The notes below the pieces were generated by a model, which was given only the letters and a program-made list of their open reading frames with translations, made no database searches and was not told where the DNA came from. Shown piece by piece: positions 1-10,719 of a stretch of 64,000 bases of DNA; within the stretch, counting starts at the first letter, position 1; every line of letters starts with the position of its first letter. The stretch lies in assembly GCA_933228895.1 (NCBI GenBank), contig OW121852.1, positions 133,233,544-133,297,543 on the forward strand. Reading direction: 5' to 3'. The DNA is from Platycnemis pennipes. Taxonomy: Eukaryota; Arthropoda; Insecta; Odonata; Platycnemididae. The position numbers and the translations under genes were made by a program.

Positions 1-569
1 TTACATGAAAGAGGCGCTACATTATGCTATTATCATTGGCAACGTTACTTGTGACGGAACGTGCTTACAAGCCTATTTACTAACTTAATTTAGAAATATA
101 CCTTACCAAGGTCCTTATATTTTTTATGTAATTTATTGGTTGTTGACATGGTGTAATTAATACCAATGCTTCCAAGTGGTAGCAGCGTCATTGTTGCCAA
201 ACAGTATTAAAAAATATCAACATTAATAAAATTAAAAAAAATAGTTGTATTTGCAAGGGAATAGTTTAAAATAATTAACCTATTTAGAATACGTAATAGC
301 AGGAATGAGCATTTATTCTCACTTTGTAAATTAAACGAGGTAGCAACACGTCAGTATTGTTCCGATGCCCAAATGAGTTAAAAGAGCTCGTAAAAAATAG
401 AATGCAACTACAACGCGCTGTATAATGACATACTAATACAAATATTGTGTATGCGTTTATCACCCCATAGACGATTTTCCATGTAGGTGTTTTTCTGTGT
501 CGGTATTTATCATTAAATAACATAGCTTTTTTACGGGATTTTGAATCGTCGAGTCACGGTGGAACCTCC
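1..569 (+). mobile_element. TTAA-family non-autonomous DNA transposon, copy 1 (cut by window edge)
   Basis: Only the right part is inside the window. It ends in CACGGTGGAACCTCC followed by TTAA at 570-573, and its interior matches the copies at 6783-7737 (inverted), 24710-25604, 41509-42441 and 51321-52269 (for example the stretch around TGACGGAACGTGCTTACAAG). I see no conserved ORF, so it is non-autonomous. A TTAA target duplication is known for piggyBac and Kolobok elements; which superfamily mobilised this family is not decided by the sequence. Confidence 0.85.
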
Positions 570-639
570 TTAAGGTCCACTCCTTTAAAATACTTTCAGC
601 TTGAGCTAACAACCAGTTACTCTAATTTCTAAACTAACA

Positions 640-1010
640 TCAACTTTTTGTATTTTTTAGACTACTGGCTTCACAAACCAAGGACTTGGTTCGAATCCCG
701 ACGGTGGTAGATATTTCCGTGGAATAACGGTCTCTTCTTAGGGTTTACTACGAGTGGAGTACTCCGTCCGTTCGAAAGGACGTTAAACCGTGAACCCTTG
801 GGTGAATGCAATGAAGATCAGACCAATGCAGACTCCAGGTTTTTCTCCATACTTCATCTTCATCCCTCTATTCCCATCCTTGTACCATTGCTCCCAGTCA
901 GCAGGGTCTTTACATCCGAGAATAGACTTGAAACCACACGGGAGAGATCTCATCTGATTTGCGATCCAAGAACGGTGAATGATAACTAAAAGCTTAGCGT
1001 TCAACGCCGA
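640..1010 (+). mobile_element. Probable tRNA-derived SINE
   Basis: A pol III B-box-like GGTTCGAATCC is at about 689-699. It is followed by a body containing GGACGTTAAACCGTGAACCC, a kind of text seen in tRNA-derived SINEs of arthropods. An A box is not convincing, so the 5' head may be truncated. Overlapping ORFs on both strands (73 and 63 codons) look incidental. The assignment rests on the B box and general SINE-like text, not on a second copy in the window. Confidence 0.45.
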
Positions 1011-1086
1011 ATCCGAAAAGTTGATATTCGTGTTTTTCGCCTTTGCAGCATAAATATCCTGTTCATTAATCGAACTAAAGCATGTG

Positions 1087-1632
1087 CCCAGAGCAGGACA
1101 CTCCGCCGGCGCACTTTTGCTGCGCTACGTTTATTCAGGAAACATAAAATTCGATATAAAATAAGGTGCTAACTTCAGCTAAATGATAATATCTAATTCG
1201 CTCTGAAAATTTGAAGAGGAAGATGACAGTATTAGCCTCGTGGCGCCATTATGTACAGTTGCCGAGAAAAAGTGCGGTTATAAATGGAATAGCATACCAA
1301 TAAGTACCAAAGTTAAAACCCTTGAAACTTCGCAGACGTAATGATAAAGATATAATTCACCCTGTAATAAAAATTTATTTCAGGCAAACGCTTTGCTTGG
1401 AAGTTATTAGACGTCAAAGTGACGCATGGCGCCGTAGCGCTATAAAAATGAACCCTTTTTTTACTCTAACGTAAGAAACAGGTCCAAAATTTGTTTTCAA
1501 AAATTATTCTAACAATGTATTCAGTTAACAACAAAATTATCTAAATTGATATGTAAATAACGTGAGAATCCGATGAACGGTTTCGGAGTTATTTAGGTTT
1601 AAACTCGAGTCTACACGATTTTGGCGCGGACA
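1087..1632 (+). repeat. Repeat family R2, copy 1
   Basis: An unclassified interspersed repeat. It begins near GCAGGACACTCCGCCGGC and ends at TTTTGGCGCGGACA. The same sequence appears inverted at 4863-5415 and direct at 5425-6106. No ORF and no clear terminal inverted repeats. All three copies share the block around GCGCCATNATG and the end block GAACGGTTTCGGAGTTATTT. Confidence 0.8.
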
Positions 1633-2429
1633 ATGGCGTCCTCATTTAGGACGGCAATGCTTTACGAATAAATCGATAAAACTTTAATTCTCTCTTCTGG
1701 TGGACAGGTGAACTTGGTTGGTACAATTTCTTTTTCAAGACTTAAATTACAATTAATCATTGAATACTCTATCCTGTTCTCTGCGTCTTCGCTTGATCGC
1801 AACAGGAAAATTTTGAATTTCAGAGCATTACGGATATGAAAGGGATTCTGAGAACCAAATTATGCTCAAGGGGAACTAGCTATTTTTAAAGCTAACGTTA
1901 AATTTTTAAATGATAAAACACTGGATATGTGAGAGGACGCACAATTTTTGTATGAATTATTCTTTTCTGTCGTGAGAGCAGAGTATTTAAAAGCAAAACA
2001 TCCTTTTTACCCGTATTGCGAAGTAAAATATCCGCGTAATATTTGACCATAGCAATGGAGTACAATTGTACGAATGAATAACTGCTTACTTAGAATTAGT
2101 TTTCGCAAACGAATGCCGTAGTTGCCTTCGAGATTGGATTGCCTCTTCTCATGGTTCGGAACCATTTTTCTCGGGCTACTTCACTTTTGGGACGGGAAAT
2201 AAGTATTCTTTCCGAGTTTCTCGCAGTATTAGGAAACTAAAGCACAATACAGCATTTCCCCTTCGTCGTTAATACATACTAGAATATCCCTATTTGCTAC
2301 TATCTTATTGTTTACAAGGCTTTACAAACGACAGTAAGCAGGCGCAAGAAATGACCATCAGAGGCACAATCGAAACCGCCAAAAGCAGCGATAGATGAAA
2401 TTACTTCACAGCAGCCGTCTGCTACAGTT
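1633..2429. other. No feature recognised
   Basis: AT-rich single-copy-looking sequence. No ORF of interest, no terminal repeats and no match to the other repeat families of the window that I can see. Confidence 0.6.
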
Positions 2430-2512
2430 GCTTTTTGATTGTTAGTAGTGCATGCTTGGTGATATTCACCCCCTGCCACACACCCTCGCGGTGGCTTGCA
2501 GGGTATCGTGTA
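2430..2512 (+). mobile_element. LINE-B 3' tail
   Basis: 3'UTR end of the LINE-B type (GTGCATGCTTGGTGATATTCACC) followed by the conserved hairpin CCCTGC-CACA-CACC-(CTCGC)-GGTG-GCTT-GCAGGG and the ATCGTGTAG end. It joins directly to LINE-A coding sequence at about 2513, with only the tail of B present. Confidence 0.8.
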
Positions 2513-3322
2513 GAATCCTTTAACTATCTTGGAATAAGACTGACACATTATCTTTCCCGAGGTGAACACATGCGTGAAACATTGGGTCAAGCGAATCGTA
2601 AACGGGGATTCGTCAAAAGAGTACTGGGTAAATATGACCATCATGTACGAGAAATCAGCTACTTTTCCCTTGTTAGCCCTCATATGGAATATGCTGCCAG
2701 TATATGGGATCCCTACGAAATCTGTCTAAATAACCAACTTGAACGTGTGCAGCGAAGAACGGCAAGATTTTTAAAGGACCGGTACGATAACCTTATTAGC
2801 GTAACCAGTCTATTAAATGAATTAAATTGGGAATTACTGTCAGATCGCAGGTTGAAATTTAGACTTTATCTCTTTAACAGATTCCAAGATAATATTCTCT
2901 TAAACAAATTCCAAGAATATATTTTCAGTGATGATGTTAAAAATATTTTGCGGACCCCAACTTACTATGGTAGACTAGACCATAATCACAAAATTCGAGA
3001 AATTGATTGCCGAACTGACAGATTCAAAATGTCCTCTTTTCCTCGTACTATAAGGGACATGAATAACAGTAAAAATATCCAGTACGAGTGTAGCAATGGA
3101 TAACATTGGTAGCTGCATGTTGGTGTAAGGACTTTGAGCTAACCCGACTAACAGCATGTTTTTGCATGTATGCTTTGCTATTTTTATCTTTTTTTAATAG
3201 TGTAGTTTAGAACAGTATATAAATACTAATCCTTTTTTATGCATGATATATTGTCCATGTTTGGTGAAAATTCATCCCCTGCCACACACCTTTATGGTGG
3301 CTTGCAGGGTATTATGTAGATG
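2513..3322 (+). pseudogene. LINE-A fragment: C-terminal reverse transcriptase plus 3'UTR
   Basis: 5'-truncated CR1/L2-like non-LTR retrotransposon. The frame is open to 3103 and carries the thumb/C-terminal region of the reverse transcriptase: a YLGI motif, VLGKYDHHVRE, MEYAASIWDPYE, LERVQRRTARF and SVTSLLNELNWELLSDRRLK. The catalytic FADD palm is missing because of truncation. A 3'UTR of about 165 bp follows (with the GCATGATAT..GTCCATGTTTGGTGA block), then the tail hairpin at 3279-3311 with loop TTTAT and the end ATTATGTAGATG. Segments such as AATTCCAAGATAATAT/AATTCCAAGAATATAT are partly duplicated near 2880-2930. As a 5'-truncated copy it is dead. The RT family resembles CR1/L2/Jockey-type ORF2 C-termini; the precise clade is an inference. 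Confidence 0.85.
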
Positions 3323-4862
3323 TCCGTTTTCACAGGGTTTCCCTTCCACCCATATTTGGAACGTAATATCTTCTATAATTTTTCTAATTTTTAAGAGATA
3401 TTTTGGAAAATTCTGAGGTCTTCAAGCCTGGGGCATTGTTTGAAAAAGTATGATAAACCCCAATTACAACTTACGTTCTGATAGTAATTCCCATGTTGGT
3501 TCTTAAATTAAATTCGGTGAAGTTAACCGAGGCCATATTTAGCCTCTTAGAAGTTTATTGTTTGTTCAACCCGTGTAGCCTTCGTTACCGCAGTCAGGTG
3601 CTCAGTTGTTCCAAGGCAGTTACTTCCCCTAGAGACCAATGGCTCTTCGTCGAAGACCTCGCCTAGGCTAAGGATTGCCTCCCGGAGAAAGCCAAGTATC
3701 TCCCAGTGTCGACCCATTTCTTCATCCATGCTCCTTCCCCCCCTCCGGCTAGACACGCTCTGAGCTTCTCGTCCGGAGCCCGAAAGAAAAGGAGAGAGAG
3801 ATAGAAGGTGCCTCGCTCGGGCGCAAGGAGAAGCTGAGAAAACAAAACTCTGGCCGTGGGCGAAACTTTTTTCCGCCTCCGTTCCGATTTTACGGTCGGC
3901 CTTTTACAACCGCCTTGCGCGCTCGTGCGCACCTTTTACCCTGTTTTCCTGAGTCTCTTTTTTCCCTCTCTCCCCTCCGTGATCCCCCTCCACACCCTGC
4001 TTCCCGACAACTCCCCCTTCCATCACTATCTCCTCAACAATGCTGGTCGTATTCCGTGGCGAGGAGACTTCTTTAAATCTTCCTTCAGTGGATGGGAAGA
4101 CGAGCCACTTGCTTTAATATGCTTACCCACCAGACGCTACAATGATATCCGGTTTTATTCCATGTGTCGAGTTGATTCTGTTCCACGTGGCCACTCTGTG
4201 GCTTTTTATTACTGCGAGTGCAGTGTTAACATATTGACATGGAAATATGTTTCATTTACGCATTTATATCCACATTGCAAAAGGCACTGGACTTTCTTAA
4301 ATCTTTTCTTAAAATTTACGCTCAGTCTAGAGAGTTCAAATTTGTAGATTGTCCTTATCAATGACGTTTTTCACTCTTAAATATCGTCAGTCTCTTTAAG
4401 ATATTCCAAGATTCATCCAGAAGCTGTACAATTATTTTATAACATAAAGGATTTCCTACCCCAATTTAGATCAAAATCGTTCAAAAAACTATATCTAGAT
4501 CAGCAGTAGATTAATCTTCTTTGTTCTCATTACATGGTACTCTTTACACTTCAGCGTACAAGGTGTAAGCATATGCGATATTCAGCTGCAGAGTAATTAC
4601 TTTCGATCTCCTGTTGTTTTTTTAGGAAATCAGTTAGAGAAGTGAAAAATCCGAGTTTCCATGTCTCTTGTGTACAGGAGCGCACGAAAAATATTTTCAC
4701 TGAAAGAGTTAGATGTAGAATTGAAGGTTCTAAATTCGGAAAAGAGATGATATGTCAATCAAATTCCATTGTAAAGTGATACGAATATACGATTGTAATA
4801 TTCTGAGTGTGTGGCCCCATGCTATTGAAAACCATTGCATTTGCCCAAATCATGAGGATAGT
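3323..4862. other. No feature recognised; GC/CpG-richer patch at ~3700-3960
   Basis: The patch at 3700-3960 is richer in G+C and CT-rich on +. An ORF at 3856-4347 (+, 163 codons) begins in this patch; its product is arginine-, phenylalanine- and serine-rich with no domain I recognise. I do not call it a gene. The rest is AT-rich. Confidence 0.4.
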
Positions 4863-5415
4863 ACTGTCCGCGCCAAAATCTTGTCGACTCGAGTTTAAAC
4901 CTAAATAACTCCGAAACCGTTCATCGGATTCTCACGTTATTTACTTAGTAATTTAGATAATTTTGTTGTTGACAGACACCATTGTCAGAATAATTTTTTA
5001 AACAAATTTTTGACCTGTTTCTTACGTTAGAGTAAAAAAAATGGGCCAATTTTTTAGTGCTACGGAGCAATGCGTAAATTTGACGTCTGATAACTGCCAA
5101 GAAAAGCGTTTGGATAAAACAAACTTTTAACAGAAGGTGAATTATATCTTTGTTATTACGTATACGAAGTTTCAAGGTTTTAACTTGAGTACTTATTGGT
5201 ATGTTATTCCATTTATAACCGCACTTTTTCTCGGCAACTATACATCATGGCGCCACGAGACTAAAACTGTTATCTTCCTCTCTAAATTTTCAGAGCGAAT
5301 CAGATATTATCATTTAGCTGAAGTAAGCGCCTAACTTTATATCTAATGTTCTGTTTCCTGAAAAAATGCAGCAAGGAAAAATCGCAGCGTTGCCGGCGGA
5401 GTGTCCTGCCCTGGG
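4863..5415 (-). repeat. Repeat family R2, copy 2 (inverted)
   Basis: Reverse complement of the copy at 1087-1632, running from TGTCCGCGCCAAAATC to the block GCCGGCGGAGTGTCCTGCCC. It lies back to back with copy 3 and forms a ~1.24-kb imperfect palindrome with it. Any ORF here (for example 4945-5175 on -) is repeat sequence. Confidence 0.8.
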
Positions 5416-5424
5416 ATCGCCCGT

Positions 5425-6106
5425 GTTTTCAGGGAACATGAAATTCGATAGAAAATAAGGTGCTAACTTCAGCTAAATGATAATATCTGATTCGCTCTGG
5501 AAATTTAAATAGGAAGATGTCTGTTTTAAAGAGGAAGATGACAGTTTTAGTCTCGTGGCGCCATGATGCATAGTTGCCGAGAAAAAGTGCGGTTATAAAT
5601 GGAATAGCATACCTATAAGTACTCAAGTTAAAAACTTGATACATCTCAGGCGTAATAAAAAAAATATGATAGGAATGAAGGTTGAAAGTGAAACACTGCA
5701 ATTTCCACACGCAGTGTGTGTGGAAACTGTGTGTGGAATTTACAGTGTTTCACTTTCAACCTTCCTTCCTACGATGAAAGATTTCCACAGTGTTAAGCCA
5801 GAAACTATTAACTATAAAAAAAAATTTATATAGTTCACCTTGCATTAAAAATTAGTTTTAGTCAAACGCTTTACTTGGAAGTTATTAGACGTAGCGCTGA
5901 AAAAATGGACCCTTTTTTTACTCTTACGCAAGAAACAGGTCCAAAATTTATTTTTTAAAAGTGTTCTCCCAATGTAGTTAGTCAACAACAAAATTATCTA
6001 AATTACTATTTAAATAACGTGAGAATCTGATGAACGGTTTCGTAGTTTTTTAGGTTTAAACTCGAATGATATGTGAACGTACAAGATTTTGGCGCGGACA
6101 GTAATT
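5425..6106 (+). repeat. Repeat family R2, copy 3 (carries a hairpin insertion)
   Basis: Direct copy of R2 from CAGGGAACATGAAATTCG to GATTTTGGCGCGGACA. Compared with copy 1 it has an extra block at about 5665-5815 containing a strong palindrome, and a short internal duplication near 5513-5540 (GAGGAAGATG-type units). Confidence 0.8.
5671..5770. repeat. 40-bp inverted repeat (hairpin) inside R2 copy 3
   Basis: Left arm 5671-5710 and right arm 5731-5770 are near-perfect reverse complements, with a few mismatches and a 20-nt spacer. Key core: GTTGAAAGTGAAACACTG / CAGTGTTTCACTTTCAAC. It is absent from R2 copy 1, so it looks like a small foldback insertion. Confidence 0.85.
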
Positions 6107-6778
6107 GGCAGACAACAATAATTGCCTCGTGCTCAGAAAACGGACAGTGCGTTCACCTTTGGTACGTATCTTGGAGAGAAAGGCGTCATATACATATAAT
6201 GCGAGTTGATTGCGATTCCGAGATCAGATCTCTGTAATTGCCGTCGTGTTGGCCTAGATTCTATCTCGTGAGAATCTCTGGGAATCACAGGGATCCCCTT
6301 CTCCTCTCCGACGAATCTCTTGGCAGGATCCCACCCTTCTCCCGTTATTTTTGAGCGCACGAGGCAGAAATAGAGGATCATCGATCTCGGAAACAGCTGT
6401 TCCGTTTGTTATGTAATGGCGCCCGTTTCGTGTCGATAACCAAGTCGGTCGATTGTAATCGAGTGTAATCGGGTGTCACGGTGCGAAATCATTTCAGCGC
6501 TCGGAAATCTCAATGGCGTCCCTCTAAGTGAACACGTGCATTGAATATGAGTGCGTGAACATGATGAAGAGCAAAAATGATATCTCTTTATCGTGTGAGA
6601 CAGCGAGTAGATTCGATTTTTGTCTCTAAGGACGTTCTGCCATGAAATTTCGTTCACCTTTGGGTTATATTTTTCTCCATCACTAACGCCATTGGGGAGT
6701 TGCATTTTTTTCTTCCAAATTTTGAGGTTTATATTTACAGGGTAATATTAGTTTTGGAGTCCCTTAAAAATCCATCTA
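6107..6778. other. No feature recognised
   Basis: Mixed-composition sequence with two ORFs of 82 and 98 codons on the minus strand that show no known domain and lack supporting signals. No repeat match within the window. Confidence 0.5.
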
Positions 6779-6782
6779 TTAA

Positions 6783-7737
6783 GGAGGTTCCACCGTGACT
6801 CCGTGATTCAATATCCGGTAAAAGAGCTATGTTACTCAATAGAAAAATGCCGATCTAGGAAAACTCCTATGTGGAAAATCATCTGTAGGGTGATAACGCA
6901 TACGCAGTAACTCTATGAGTATGCTATTATATAGCGTGTTGTAGTTGCATTTTATTTTTTACCAGCTCTTTTAACTCATTTTGACTTCGAAACATGACTG
7001 ACGTGTTGTTGCCACGTTTAATTCACAAAATGAGAATACATGCTCATTCCTGCTATTACGTGTTCTAAAAGAGGTTAAATGTTTTCTTACTTAGTTTTAA
7101 ACTATTCCTTTGCAAATACAACTCTTTGTTTTGAATTTTATTAAGATTCATATTTTTGGAATTTGTTCGGCAACAATGACGCTGCTACCATTTGTAAGCA
7201 TTGGTATTAATTACACCATGTAAATAACCAATGAAATGTTTAAATTACGTAAAAAAATATAAGAAGCACCTTGGTAAGGTATATTTATAAATTAATTTTG
7301 TAAATAGGCTTGTAATCACGTTCCGTCACAAGTACCGTTGCCAATGATAACAAAATACTGTAGCGCCACTTCCATGTAATTAATACTTTTCTGATTTTTT
7401 TCGAGCAAAGATTTATTAATATCAATTAAACAAGTTTGGTAAGGCCATCACTTTTTTAAATTGCAAAATTCTACAAAAAAAAATTGCGCATCTTATGCTA
7501 GTTTTTCGTCAAAACGACATTTATCTCTTCACATTATTAATCTGCAACTTTTACTGCAAGAGCCATGCTCTGCCTTATAACCACGAATAAAATATCTAAT
7601 TTTCAACGTATTTTTTCTACAAATATATCATGAAAAGGCCTCATTATCTTATTGCCAATGGATAGTAGGGCCAAAAAATGATGTGCCCTGAATATTTCAC
7701 AAAAGTGACATCTACTTCATAATTCGGCGGATCCTCC
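6783..7737 (-). mobile_element. TTAA-family non-autonomous DNA transposon, copy 2 (complete)
   Basis: Complete 955-bp element in inverse orientation to the other copies. It begins GGAGGTTCCACCG, ends CGGCGGATCCTCC, and is flanked on both sides by TTAA (6779-6782 and 7738-7741), the expected target duplication. The termini are short imperfect inverted repeats of GGNGGNTCCACCG type. No ORF of note. Confidence 0.9.
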
Positions 7738-7741
7738 TTAA

Positions 7742-8754
7742 TGTTAGTGGGAGTTTTCTTGAATGGCTCATTGTTTTACTTACTGTCTTGGAAAATAATT
7801 AAGGAAGGCCTCATGGGTTAGAATATTTCATATTTTGAAGGGCGTTTAAGATTTAGCGAATTGACCGCAACGGTCTTTGTAATTGACTTAGAAATCATAA
7901 AAAATGTTATCCTAATGCTGCTGCGTATTTATTGTTAAGTATTGTATTGGTATAAAAAGTGCTGAGATGATGATTTTGTTGCTATGTCTGACCCTTTCGC
8001 ATCGTTCAGAGGTTCTATTCGTATTTTTGGCCAATAATAATGTAAGCAGCATTGAATCTGCACTCACTTTAACTCCGAGAATATTGAACGCAACTCGATT
8101 CTACGTAAGTCTACTCAGTACCACAAATATTTCCCTCGCTACTATTCTCGTTGAACTTAAAATGCATATTTGATCCCTCACAAATACTCTTCACTTACTT
8201 CCTTCAGTGTTCAATCCGAAGGCTGGTTTCACAGGTAGAGCTCGCCTTAATTAAGTTACAATGAGCATTGCTGTGAAAGGCGTGATTTTTAACACAATTT
8301 CATGAACAATTTAAAAAAATAACCATTATATAGACGTTCAGAAGGATTTCCAAAGGCAGTCCCAATTCTATCATTGCGGTTCTATGCTAGAGAAACATCA
8401 CGATTATTCGCAACAATGGATATGTTGGCCGCATGATAATAATTTCACCTTCAACCAATTGCGATTAGCGCCCTTACGATGGTCTTTCCATTTACTTCGC
8501 AATGGCTCAAATGTTCTTTAAGGAGAGATGCGGTGATGTCAGAGGGCATCAATAGTTCCCTTGTAAAATGTTGGTTGTGGGTGTCGGCTCTTTCCCGAAG
8601 CTCAACTTTCGGCTCCTTTGGCCCATGACAGTTCACTCCAACACCACGAATAACCTCGGGGGGGTGAGGGATTTCCCGAGAGAAAGTAAGCGCTATTGGA
8701 ATGCGGATCGCAGCCCCTTGAAGGAGTTATTCCATACCTATTGCGTTGACGGCG
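7742..8754. other. No feature recognised
   Basis: AT-rich to about 8440, then somewhat more GC. Short ORFs at 7967-8173 (+), 8451-8636 (-) and 8568-8810 (+) have no recognisable domain; the last one runs into the inverted terminal repeat of the next element. Confidence 0.5.
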
Positions 8755-9806
8755 CACTATGGGGTACGGAGGTAGCGCTCACTTTCAAAATCGTAGAACT
8801 TTTGAATTAATTGAGATATTAGCATAAAATTTTTTTATATTTGAAAGCTAAAACCCTAAGGAATAGAGGAAAAATATGCATGATTATTAATGTTTCAATT
8901 ATTATCTTTGGATTGTTACTGTATATTTCTTGTTAGTAAATGAATTATTAAATTTGGATTGTTATTAATACTTATTGTTCTTGATATTGTTATTATTTCT
9001 GCAGATTTTGTAAATTTTTATTACTCTTAATTGTTTATGTATGGATTGTTACTGTATGTTTCTTGTTAGTAAATGAATTGTAATTTTCGAATTGTTATTA
9101 GTAAACTTATTGTTCTTGATATTGATATTATTACAAAGGTGTAATAATAAAACATATTTTATCAATAGGTACACTTCTCAGATTTGTAACGACATAATAT
9201 TTTTAAATATATCCTGAAACTGGACCGAGTTTTACGATTTTGAACGTTATACAACGCAATTCATTTCAGCTTATGGTTGACATTGTGCAGCGCGCGCTGG
9301 GTCACAATTAGCATGTCGCGCGACACGATACATTCAAAATCGATTTGTGGCTAAACTCTTTACTGCATGTTAGAAACACATCAATGTTTTTTTGCTGTTT
9401 CTCTCGAAGATAACAAATCTGTTTTTAAAATTTTTCTAACGTGAATACTACCTCAATCAGTTAATTTATTAATAAAAAATTGTTTATGACAAAACCATTA
9501 TTTATTATTTAGATTCGGCTTAGTCTTATTATCAATGAGTATGAAAAAAATAGTAATATGTGTATTTTTGTTTTTAAACCTTTTTTTTTCACTGATTTAC
9601 TTTAGTCTATAAAAATATTGGAAAAAATTACGACATTCGCACACTTTCTGCAGAATTTTATTGCTATATTTCATTAGATGCATATTTTTTCTCAATTGCT
9701 TAGGGTTTTTGCTTTCAAATAAAAAAAATGCATGTAAATATCTCAATTCATGCAACAGTTCTACGATTTTGAAAGTGAGCGCTACCTCCGCGTACCCCAC
9801 ATAGTG
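8755..9806. mobile_element. CACTA-ended foldback/MITE-like element
   Basis: The ends are CACTATG-GGGTACGGAGG and, inverted, CACTATGTGGGGTACG; the arms stay similar for about 130 bp (8755-8880 against 9672-9806), including GTAGCGCTCACTTTCAAAAT. The element is flanked by CG on both sides (8753-8754 and 9807-9808), compatible with the 2-3 bp duplication of CACTA (EnSpm) elements. The interior is very AT-rich and holds two ~90-bp direct repeats (about 8913-9000 and 9042-9133). No transposase is present. Confidence 0.7.
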
Positions 9807-9879
9807 CGGCACCCGTCAGGCAGAGGTTGCAATTTCCGGGCACCCTTCTTACATTCATTTATTTACCCGATTGGGATTA

Positions 9880-10095
9880 CTTCTCCATTACCAAGGTTCT
9901 ATTTAATCTATACTTTAATCTATTATCTGATAAAAACTCCCAACCGAATTCTTCTATTAATTCTGAAACACTACTCAACCTATCGTAACACCTTTTAACG
10001 AACCTATCTGCTCTTCGCTGCACACTGTCTAGTTCTCTGATCAAACCTAATTAATTTGGATCCCATACACGGTAATATTCTAGATGGGGCCTTTC
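9880..10095 (-). pseudogene. LINE-B reverse transcriptase C-terminal fragment
   Basis: Read on the minus strand it gives the LINE-B signature (a WDPN-like block, LIRELDSVQRRADRFVKRC and YDRLSSVSELI.EFGWE), with stops and indels. It starts 70 bp beyond the CACTA-ended element. No 3' tail is present, so it is an internal piece. Confidence 0.65.
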
Positions 10096-10204
10096 AAATT
10101 AAGAGTAATATCACCTAAAAAATGTAAATTAACATAGTTTTTTACGCCATTATGCAGAAGAACACCATCAGTTCCTGGAGATAAAATCTAGTAGAAATAC
10201 GGGT

Positions 10205-10700
10205 AAAGGATTCTAGTACAATAACAGCCAGCGACGGACAAATCAAGAAAAAGTTTAGAAGATTGCCCAAGACGAAAGAGGGTATTTTACCAGGAGAAGG
10301 CTCTATGGACATCTGGAAATACAAGTGAGGAAGTAAGAACATACGACTGGAGCATGCTGCTTTATGGCAGTGACGGTAGCAGCGGAAGAGTCAAGACGGG
10401 AAGAATTCGAAATGTGGCGCGGCTGAAGAAGGATGAAGATTCTGTGGGCGTAGTGATTGGTGAGCAGAGGGTCTTGGAATATTTAAAGGAAATTACGAGG
10501 GAGTCTTATGAAAATGTTGGGAAGAAGATGAACTGATGCTTGAGATATGATGTCCTCATGGGACTAATTGGAGAAGTGAAATTTGATAGGGAGCCTTCGG
10601 GTATGTGAAGGAACGTTGTCAGGAAGGATTTTAAAAAGCAGAAGTATGTGCATGCAACAAGTATCAAATTGACGTCTAATGATGAAGGCGAATCATTTTC
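10205..10700 (+). pseudogene. Decayed RTE-type reverse transcriptase C-terminal region
   Basis: The plus-strand reading frames show, with shifts, the pattern of the C-terminal part of RTE/BovB-like ORF2: IKKKFRRLPKTKEG, then MLLYGSDGSS (equivalent of the ALYGSE motif), VIGEQRVLEYLKEITRES and FKKQKYVHAT. The same region is better preserved at 48754-49251 on the other strand. Several stops and frame changes mark a pseudogene. Confidence 0.55.
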
Positions 10701-10719
10701 CACGTACAGTATTCACCGG

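Noticed and set aside
783..1004. Minus-strand ORF of 73 codons with a hydrophobic end (GVCIGLIFIAF), looking like a small membrane protein
   Set aside because: It overlaps the SINE-like repeat and a plus-strand ORF over the same span, and no family could be named.
3856..4347. 163-codon plus ORF as a gene
   Set aside because: No domain; composition follows the CT-rich DNA, and no splice or promoter signal supports it.
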